Shown: positions 20,560 through 26,035 of the stretch, piece after piece
How the letters are laid out: every line of letters starts with the position of its first letter
Position numbering within the stretch: position 1 is the first letter of the stretch
Source: Hypsibius dujardini
Taxonomy: Eukaryota; Tardigrada; Eutardigrada; Parachela; Hypsibiidae
DNA length: 26,035 nt
Direction: 5' to 3'
NCBI GenBank assembly: GCA_001579985.1
Contig: LRSR01007379.1
Location: 1 to 26,035 of the forward strand
Notes under the pieces: model-generated
The model's database searches: none
What the model saw: the letters and a program-made list of their open reading frames with translations, nothing else
What the model was told of the DNA's origin: nothing
Made by a program: the position numbers and the translations under genes

Positions 20560-20565
20560 GAATAA
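20560..20565 (+). promoter_or_regulatory. Poly(A) signal AATAAA after the small plus-strand ORF
   Basis: This is a canonical hexamer in CTCGAATAAAAAGG, placed shortly after the stop codon of the ORF at 20320-20547. It supports a plus-strand transcript ending here. Confidence 0.4.
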
Positions 20566-21112
20566 AAAGGGAAGTGAAAATGGAGGTAAAAAATAGAGAA
20601 AAAAAATCGGGAGATGTGGAAAAAATTTAATGTTTTTCTCAATCCCGCTTGCTTGATTAGGGAGTAAAATGACAACAAAATCCCATTGGAAACTTCATTT
20701 TGCAATAAAATGCCAAACCACTTGGTCTTTACCCCCTGAACAGACATGGTTTGAATCACGTGGTAATTAACTGATTTTGAGATGGAACAGTTTTGTGCCA
20801 GGGATTTCTCTCAACGGTACGTCCCTTTAGTTCCCATCGCTCCATGATTTTAGCCACTCTCGATTTCAAAGGATGCAACTCAATTCACGTAACAATAAAA
20901 TATCATCAACGCCGGGCAAATTGATAAAAATTGTATAATGCAAATTGAGTCAAATTTAAATGTGCAAACGAGTTTCGAATTCGTTTCACTCATCCAGAAT
21001 GCTGTGGTGCACCATTAGGCAGTCTCCTTATACATCCGTAAGCTCCATCAGTCAGCTGCTTCTCTTGACTTGATTCTCACGACAAAATCTGAGTTTTTCA
21101 TTTTTTGGAAAG
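20566..21112. other. Spacer and probable promoter/5' UTR of the NDUFB1-like gene
   Basis: AT-rich at first. A donor-like GGAAAG|GTAAGC at 21112/21113 suggests a 5' UTR exon ending at 21112 for the downstream gene. Confidence 0.4.
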
Positions 21113-21210
21113 GTAAGCGTCTTCTTCTCTTCTCTGATATTTTTTGCCCCAAGCACCAAGCTTGTTATAATCTATTTAAATTACCGACGGAATTATTTTT
21201 GCATTTTTAG
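21113..21210 (+). other. Likely 5' UTR intron of the NDUFB1-like gene
   Basis: The donor GTAAGC at 21113 and the acceptor GCATTTTTAG ending at 21210 define a 98-bp AT-rich intron upstream of the ATG at 21299. The acceptor alone could also be a trans-splice site if this animal uses spliced leaders. Confidence 0.5.
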
Positions 21211-21298
21211 GAGGATTGATTTGCCATTATTTGACTGAGCCGGGCTGGAAATTGGACCTCATCCTTCCGTCGCCCTCCTTTGGAACGAGCGCACGGAC

Positions 21299-21499
21299 AT
21301 GTCGGGAGTAGCGAGGCCCTTTCCCTGGGCAAAATTTCTGGGGGTTGTCAAGCAGAGCTTGTCCGCCATACCCATAATCGGTGGGCTCGGCTACTTCGGC
21401 TGGCAGCTGGATAGGAACTTTGACCACAAGTACTCCGTGTACAAGTGCAAGAGCAAAATGTTCGGGCCCTGGTCGGATCCCAACAATCCACCCTACTGA
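21299..21499 (+). CDS. NDUFB1: NADH dehydrogenase 1 beta subcomplex subunit 1-like (MNLL)
   Basis: A 66-residue single-exon ORF. A hydrophobic segment at residues ~20-36 (SAIPIIGGLGYFGW) is followed by QLDRNFDHKYSVYKCKSKMF. This matches the family pattern of one membrane helix, then LDR, a charged stretch, and a KSxM(F/L) motif. NDUFB1 is an accessory subunit of the membrane arm of respiratory complex I in the mitochondrial inner membrane. Human NDUFB1 is 58 residues; this protein has a slightly longer N-terminus and the tail GPWSDPNNPPY. A likely 5' UTR intron is 21113-21210 (GTAAGC ... TTTTTAG). PET100 lies downstream in the opposite direction. Identity rests on a short motif match, so it is less certain than the larger genes. 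Confidence 0.7.
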   Translation: MSGVARPFPWAKFLGVVKQSLSAIPIIGGLGYFGWQLDRNFDHKYSVYKCKSKMFGPWSDPNNPPY

Positions 21500-22385
21500 A
21501 TGGCGTGATTGTATGCCGTCAGTACCTTCAATTAACTTTTTCACGCGGTATTTCGAACTATTTTGCATCCTTGTGTGTTCAACTGTGTGTATCTGTGTGT
21601 GTTGATGTACATTTTTATTGGAAGTCCGCGGCGCTGGTCAATCAATCAACCGCTGCTGTGTTAGATTGGGTTATGCTTTTTTTTAGCCGAGCCAACTTAC
21701 CCGCCGATGTATGAGTTAAATGAACCGTGACTCTACTCGTGTTTGTGATTTTTAATTCTCTTCCTCTATCAATTCACCTGCTGAGGACAAAAAGAAACAA
21801 GGGCAATCAAATCAAACTAGAGCTAAAGACACGTGGAACAATTGTGTCATTTGGCTCAAAGTTTGACCACTGTATTTTCAGCTTCACTTTCACTTGAGTG
21901 TAAAACTGGCTCGAACTCCGGCCGGCCAGCATTAATATTTCAAATGTGCCTTGACTACTATAATAACGCAATTAGGAAGATGTTAAGGCACAGCCTGCAA
22001 CAAAGTGCGATTATGTGATCAAAGAGCCTTGTGAAAGTTTCCTGCAATAGCGTTGCCAGAGTTCTTGAAGTAGTATATACACACCGCTGAGCTGTAATGC
22101 TGTTTGAAAACGGCCATTTGATTTGGTTTGCATCTTTAATGCCAACGCAGAGCACGCTGATCGCTCAATCAACCGACCGATGACCCGAACGTCACAAGGG
22201 AAAACCAATGACGCTAATCGCCCAATCAATCGACGATTGAAACGACTGCAACAGCGCAACAAAATTTAAGCGAAAACACATATGAACACTTTAAATCCAC
22301 AACTCGCCCACGCAAAATAATGAAATGCGACTATTTTACACGATATTTTCCCACGTGTGTGACAAAAATGTCAAAGCCCTGATGA
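21500..22385. other. Convergent intergenic region between the NDUFB1-like gene and PET100
   Basis: This should hold both 3' UTRs. It contains TCAATCAA-type tetranucleotide patches and a 57-bp direct duplication (ACGCTGATCGCTCAATCAAC near 22154 and ACGCTAATCGCCCAATCAAT near 22211). I see no further gene. Confidence 0.45.
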
Positions 22386-22616
22386 CTAAAGCGGTGTGCT
22401 TTGCTTCAGGGCCTCCTGTTTCCTCTGGTCTGTATCCAACTCTTCCACAAAGGTACGGTAAGCCTTGAGATTTTGTTCCGATTCAATGGGGTAGAGTTTG
22501 CGGCGCAGCTCCACGGTGGACGCCTCGAACCACTGCGGCTGGTGGAAGACGTAGAACAGGCCGACCGGGAAGGCCATGTAAAAGGCCATGCGACCTAGTT
22601 CAATGCCTACCTTCAT
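22386..22616 (-). CDS. PET100: PET100, cytochrome c oxidase assembly factor
   Basis: A 76-residue ORF in one coding exon. It starts MKVGIELGRMAFYMAFPVGL, giving a membrane helix at residues ~8-26, followed by HQPQWFE and RRKLYPIE. This matches the PET100 family layout: a short N-terminus, one helix ending in (N/H)Q-x-x-WFE, then R(K/R)-x-L-(W/Y)-P-x-E and a charged helical tail. Human PET100 is 73 residues. The family acts in the mitochondrial inner membrane to assemble respiratory complex IV. An acceptor (ATTTTGCAG, exon starting at 22692) suggests a 5' UTR exon upstream. It faces the NDUFB1-like gene tail to tail. Confidence 0.9.
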   Translation of the reverse strand: MKVGIELGRMAFYMAFPVGLFYVFHQPQWFEASTVELRRKLYPIESEQNLKAYRTFVEELDTDQRKQEALKQSTPL

Positions 22617-22692
22617 GGCAGACAGGCAGGCAGGAAGGAAGAATCGGCCGAAAAAATTACTGTTCCCGTGTGACGCACGATTGCAGCAGGGC

Positions 22693-23016
22693 CTGCAAAA
22701 TAAAAAGGAGCTCCCGTAAAAATTAGTTCAGAAATATCTGATTTTAAATCAAGGCGTAATACGTATTACTGCTATTATTGATAAATCAAATAAGTACGCG
22801 TAAAGAATAAAATAGTATGTGAAATGCAATCATGACTGAAGCATCCCCTTTTCATTTGGCACTTGCCAGTGCCAGCTGGTTCTGGTACCTCTCTTGGACG
22901 ATGAGCCAGATTCCAGAGCTTGGACGATAAATTATGAAAATTATTAGGGAAAAGTAAAAAAAACCGTACGAACAATAGCTTTGTAATCCGTTACGGAGAC
23001 GAACTACGAGTACAAT
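22693..23016. other. Upstream flank of PET100
   Basis: Probably 5' UTR intron and promoter sequence of PET100, AT-rich. No other gene seen. Confidence 0.4.
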
Positions 23017-23371
23017 ACTAGTATGAGGGAAGGGCCCTGGAATGGGCCACTTGAATTTCCGTACTCTGGAATGGGCCACCGGGCGGCAGGGGGCGCTCTA
23101 TCGCAAATTAATCGAAAACAAAGGAGTAACTGCATAGTCAGCGTCCTCTATAGTGAGCTTTTCTCAACTGTCCAATCATTTCGTTTTTTAAACATGTTCC
23201 ACAACTTTTTTTTATATCTGATACGCGTTCCACCAGGTTATCAATTACTTTCTGTCGCTTAGGACCTTGGTGATAGCCAAAACTTGTGTGGAAGTTGTGA
23301 TTCCAGGGTGGCCCATTCCAGGGCATGGGAAAGTCAAGTGGCCCATTCCAATGCCCTTACCTCATACTGGT
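23017..23371. mobile_element. MITE with ~65-bp inverted ends containing TGGAATGGGCCAC twice
   Basis: The left arm (23017-23080, ACTAGTATGAGGGAAGGGCC) and the reverse complement of the right arm (23371-23307, ACCAGTATGAGGTAAGGGCA) align across their length. Each arm holds two copies of TGGAATGGGCCAC about 28 bp apart. The core is 226 bp with no ORF of note. A TA duplication (23022-23023 and 23365-23366) would set the ends at TGAGGGAAGG, but this is only one reading. Confidence 0.78.
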
Positions 23372-24023
23372 CGCGTGCAGTGTTTTTATTGAACAGCTGA
23401 TAGTCCTTTGGGTGTGTGGGAAATCACCAGTATATTATGTTCAATAAAATAGTATGTATGTTCGTTTTACAAGAGAATGTTGTATGCACCAGTTAACCAT
23501 TCCGTTCGACTGGACTAACTTAGGCAAGAACGGAGATTTTTCCTTCCGATCGGTGTGGGATTTATTTCACAAATACCAGAAAGTGATCCCTTATCCTTTA
23601 AGTTTTCTTCAGCCATCAGGCAGGCATAAACACAGACAGACAGGCAGACAGATAGACATACTGAAGAAGGTAGAAAGTAATTCCTTATCCTTTTAAGTTC
23701 TCTTCGACCACCAGGCACAGGCAGGCAGGCAGACAGGCAGACTAATAAGGTCTAGGTAAAAAATGCAGATAAAATGTCCCTTATTGCAAAATCCATGTCG
23801 TTAGAGATGGTGTAGCTGTATCGTAAACATTATGAATTAAAAATCTAAAGAAAGGCACGACGGGGCTAATTTAAAATAGGAATGTGAATTACTGGATAAA
23901 ACTGAAATTTGACCAACACCGGATTAGGATTAAAATCTTCAAAAAAAGCATGGACTAGGCGAGGCAGTTAGGCAATCATGAAAGCAAGCGATCGCTTCGG
24001 ATAATTTCGTCGTTCTCCCGCCT
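23372..24023. repeat. 3' flank of PGLS with a 94-bp tandem duplication and CAGA/CAGG repeats
   Basis: AGAAAGTGATCCCTTATCCT at 23578 recurs as AGAAAGTAATTCCTTATCCT at 23672. Each copy is followed by CAGGCA/CAGACA repeats, so a 94-bp unit including its microsatellite was duplicated (to about 23750). The rest is AT-rich and probably includes PGLS 3' UTR. Confidence 0.7.
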
Positions 24024-25532
24024 TTACAGTTCCGACCGGGACGAGGTTTTGCCCGTGGTCAGCTTTGACGCAGCCTCTTTGTCCAAGAGCCAAAACAATT
24101 TCCCGCCCTTCAGCTCCGGGTGCACCATGCCAGCCGGGAAGTTCCCCGAATTTCCCTTCTCCAAAATATCCTGCAGCACATCGGCCTTTCCCGCGCCCGC
24201 CAGAACGAACGCGACATTATGGGCGTGATTCAGAACCGGGAGAGTTAAGGTGATGCGAGTCGGCGGTGGCTTGGGGGAATCCGTAATGGCAGCAACCCAC
24301 GCTTTGGCCTCCTAAGTAGCAAAAATATATCGAAATTCATAACCAACCTTGTGAGACCAATCACTAATGATTCCGGAGGCTTTACGAGGGTGAAGAACGG
24401 CAAGAATAGGCAGAGTAATCAGACAGACAGACAGACAGACAGACAGACACAGAAAAAAGAAAACAGGTGGAACGAGGGACTCCGGGAAGTGAGACAAATT
24501 GCCCGTGCTACGAGTACGGGGTACCTTCAGTAAAGCGTGTTCAGGGAAAAGCGAACAAGTGTGACCATCGGGCCCCATTCCCAGCAACAGTAAATCAAAC
24601 GTGGGCCAGATAGCGTTCCCGAAATACTTGACTAGCTGATTGTGATACAGCTTGGCGTTCTCTTCCGCTGAAACAAAACCAGAAGATGTAAATTTAAGCT
24701 TAAAGCAGGCTTAACTCAGGCAAAAACTAGAACTGTTCTAACAAGATCAACGGAATCATACACGTTTTTCAATCGATCAACTGAGACTGCCTTGTTGGGT
24801 GACTGAAAAGAATGATCTAATCATCAATCAATCAAGCGAGATTCGAACCAACCGACCATCAACCAATCTTCCCACTCAACCAACCTGTCTTCTCAGAATC
24901 AATCCCGACAAATTGGGCCTCCAACGCCGGCACTTCTTTCAGCAAAGTCTCCTTATAGGCTCCGAACGTGCTCTCCTTGTCGTCGACCGCAACGACCCGT
25001 TCATCGCAGAAGAAAATGTGCCACTTATCCCAGGCTTCCTCACCGGTAGAGTAGACTTTCGGGATGGCCGACGTCAGCTGCTTCACCATGCTGGCACCTG
25101 CAAAGCGCAAATAAAAACAAATCAAATACTGCAGCTAACTATTTGGAATTTAAAAAACGTGAGTAGGCTGGCTGGAAGGAGCAGACGAAAGGAAACAAAT
25201 AAAAGCCCATTCAAAGCATCAATCAATGAAACAACGGATGCCCACTGCAGAACATATTTAATCAGGCAATCAACAATCAAGCAACCGCTTCATTGGCCGT
25301 TTGTTTCAACTACTTCAAATCAATTGACACCCCACTTGACTATCCCGCAGTCTAAAACCGATGCTAATAATCTAGTGTCACCGAACAGCCTGCGAAAATT
25401 ACCGGAGACGCCGAGGAAGTATTTGCCGCGTTTGGTGATGGCCTCATTCGCGGTGACACGGAGGAGATCTTCCAGGCCTTTTTCAAGCTCTGCGGTAGTG
25501 TCGAACACTTTAATCTCGGACTGGGCGGCCAT
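24024..25532 (-). CDS. PGLS: 6-phosphogluconolactonase
   Basis: There are four exons: 25532-25403, 25097-24885, 24667-24525 and 24311-24024 (with the stop). All junctions are GT-AG with consistent phases, giving 257 residues against 258 in human. The enzyme hydrolyses 6-phosphogluconolactone to 6-phosphogluconate in the cytosolic oxidative pentose phosphate pathway. Motifs in order are FLGVSGASMV (residues 40-49), the FFCDERVV loop (72-79) followed by ESTFG, the signature [13 protein letters not shown] (144-156) with His149, and the C-terminal block [18 protein letters not shown]. Exon 4 goes on to WLLDKEAAS and ends TSSRSEL. This is a stand-alone PGLS with no glucose-6-phosphate dehydrogenase domain fused. 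Intron 3 contains a CAGA microsatellite (about 24418-24451). The start is the first ATG in frame and fits the family N-terminus. Confidence 0.96.
24418..24451. repeat. CAGA microsatellite in PGLS intron 3
   Basis: A nearly pure CAGA run lies inside the intron 24312-24524. Confidence 0.9.
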
Positions 25533-25673
25533 GGTAAAAATGACAGATGAGAACAAACTGATGATAAAACACGTGAAGGAAGGAATGGTGGATCGAGTGA
25601 GGGCGGTTTCGCGTAAATTTTTAATACCAAAATGAAATACTACAGGATACTGTAGACCGTGACGTAAATTGCC

Positions 25674-25849
25674 CACCCAGGCAGAGATTGGGTACACTCG
25701 CGAAATTTTGCATTCGCACTCGCACTCGCGGACCACTCACTTGGTTGCATTCCCACTCGCACTGAGTGAGTGCGAGTGAGTGCGAGTGCGAGTGTGTGAG
25801 TGTGCGTTCGAATTCACTCGCACTCGCGAGTGTACCATCTGCACCCAGG
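25674..25849. mobile_element. hAT-like MITE with perfect 8-bp target-site duplication, upstream of PGLS
   Basis: The element is 25682-25841 (160 bp), flanked by CACCCAGG at 25674-25681 and 25842-25849, an exact 8-bp duplication. The ends start CAGAGATTGGGTACACTCGC (left) and CAGATGGTACACTCGCGA (right, reverse complement), with a 4-nt gap between them. The interior is built from CACTCGC/GAGTGCGAGT hexamer-like units facing each other, so the whole element can fold on itself. It lies about 140 bp upstream of the PGLS start codon. Confidence 0.88.
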
Positions 25850-26035
25850 GTCGGCCAGCAGCTTATTAGGCTACAAGTTCCCTTTCCCATTTTTCTCCCC
25901 TGTTGCTTTTACGAGTGCTGACCAAGGTTCATTTGAGTCATCAAAACAAATTTAATAATTATGGATTCCTCAATATTTTAGTGTAAGAATCCCGAAATTT
26001 GGACATTCGTCGAAGTAATAGTGTGGGTGTGGCCA
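25850..26035. other. Window end, no gene seen
   Basis: No coding or RNA signal is seen between the hAT-like MITE and the end of the window. Confidence 0.5.

Noticed and set aside
20367-20759. 130-codon minus-strand ORF upstream of WDR48
   Set aside because: Phe/Ser-rich translation of A-rich plus-strand sequence. It does not join to WDR48 exon 1, whose own ATG at 20330 matches the family N-terminus.
21227-21568. 113-codon minus-strand ORF opposite the NDUFB1-like gene
   Set aside because: The plus frame has the membrane helix and family motif, while the minus frame shows no family features.
24799-25635. 278-codon plus-strand ORF
   Set aside because: It runs antisense across PGLS exons 1 and 2 and their introns. 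The minus-strand exons give a clear enzyme, and the plus frame is rich in low-complexity intron sequence.

Overview
This is nuclear DNA of an animal, most likely an invertebrate. The genes have introns with GT-AG borders (plus one GC-AG), most introns are short (about 70-600 bp), and there is a eukaryotic tRNA with a poly-T stop. Protein families include a DM-domain sex/neural regulator (DMRT), WDR48/UAF1 and PET100. Intergenic DNA is AT-rich and full of tetranucleotide microsatellites and small inverted-repeat transposons. I could not fix the phylum from sequence alone.

Layout: 419-1534 (-) holds a three-exon gene for a small secreted or membrane protein that I do not recognise. 1927-3072 is a repeat cluster: an 8-mer array, a 284-bp MITE and a 758-bp foldback element. 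3592-3662 (-) is tRNA-Gly(GCC). 4100-4840 is a large TGTC microsatellite. 5253-7866 (-) is a three-exon DMRT gene with a MITE in its second intron. 7867-14449 is a long stretch where I cannot establish a gene. It holds an ~83-bp minisatellite, an AAG tract, a hAT-like foldback with a perfect 8-bp target-site duplication, more microsatellites and a few possible exons. 14450-20330 (-) is a complete 14-exon WDR48. Its start overlaps a small plus-strand ORF (20320-20547) that reads like a mitochondrial presequence protein and has a poly(A) signal just after it. 21299-21499 (+) is a complex I NDUFB1-like subunit, 22386-22616 (-) is the complex IV assembly factor PET100, and 24024-25532 (-) is a four-exon 6-phosphogluconolactonase. 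A hAT-like MITE with a perfect 8-bp duplication lies just upstream of the last gene.

Function: the genes are mostly unrelated housekeeping genes (deubiquitinase cofactor, two respiratory-chain genes, pentose phosphate pathway) beside one developmental regulator and one orphan secreted protein. There is no operon logic. The most unusual content is the density of distinct inverted-repeat elements (seven, at least two of them hAT-like by target-site duplication), the orphan secreted protein, and a GC-AG intron in WDR48 that the reading frame requires.
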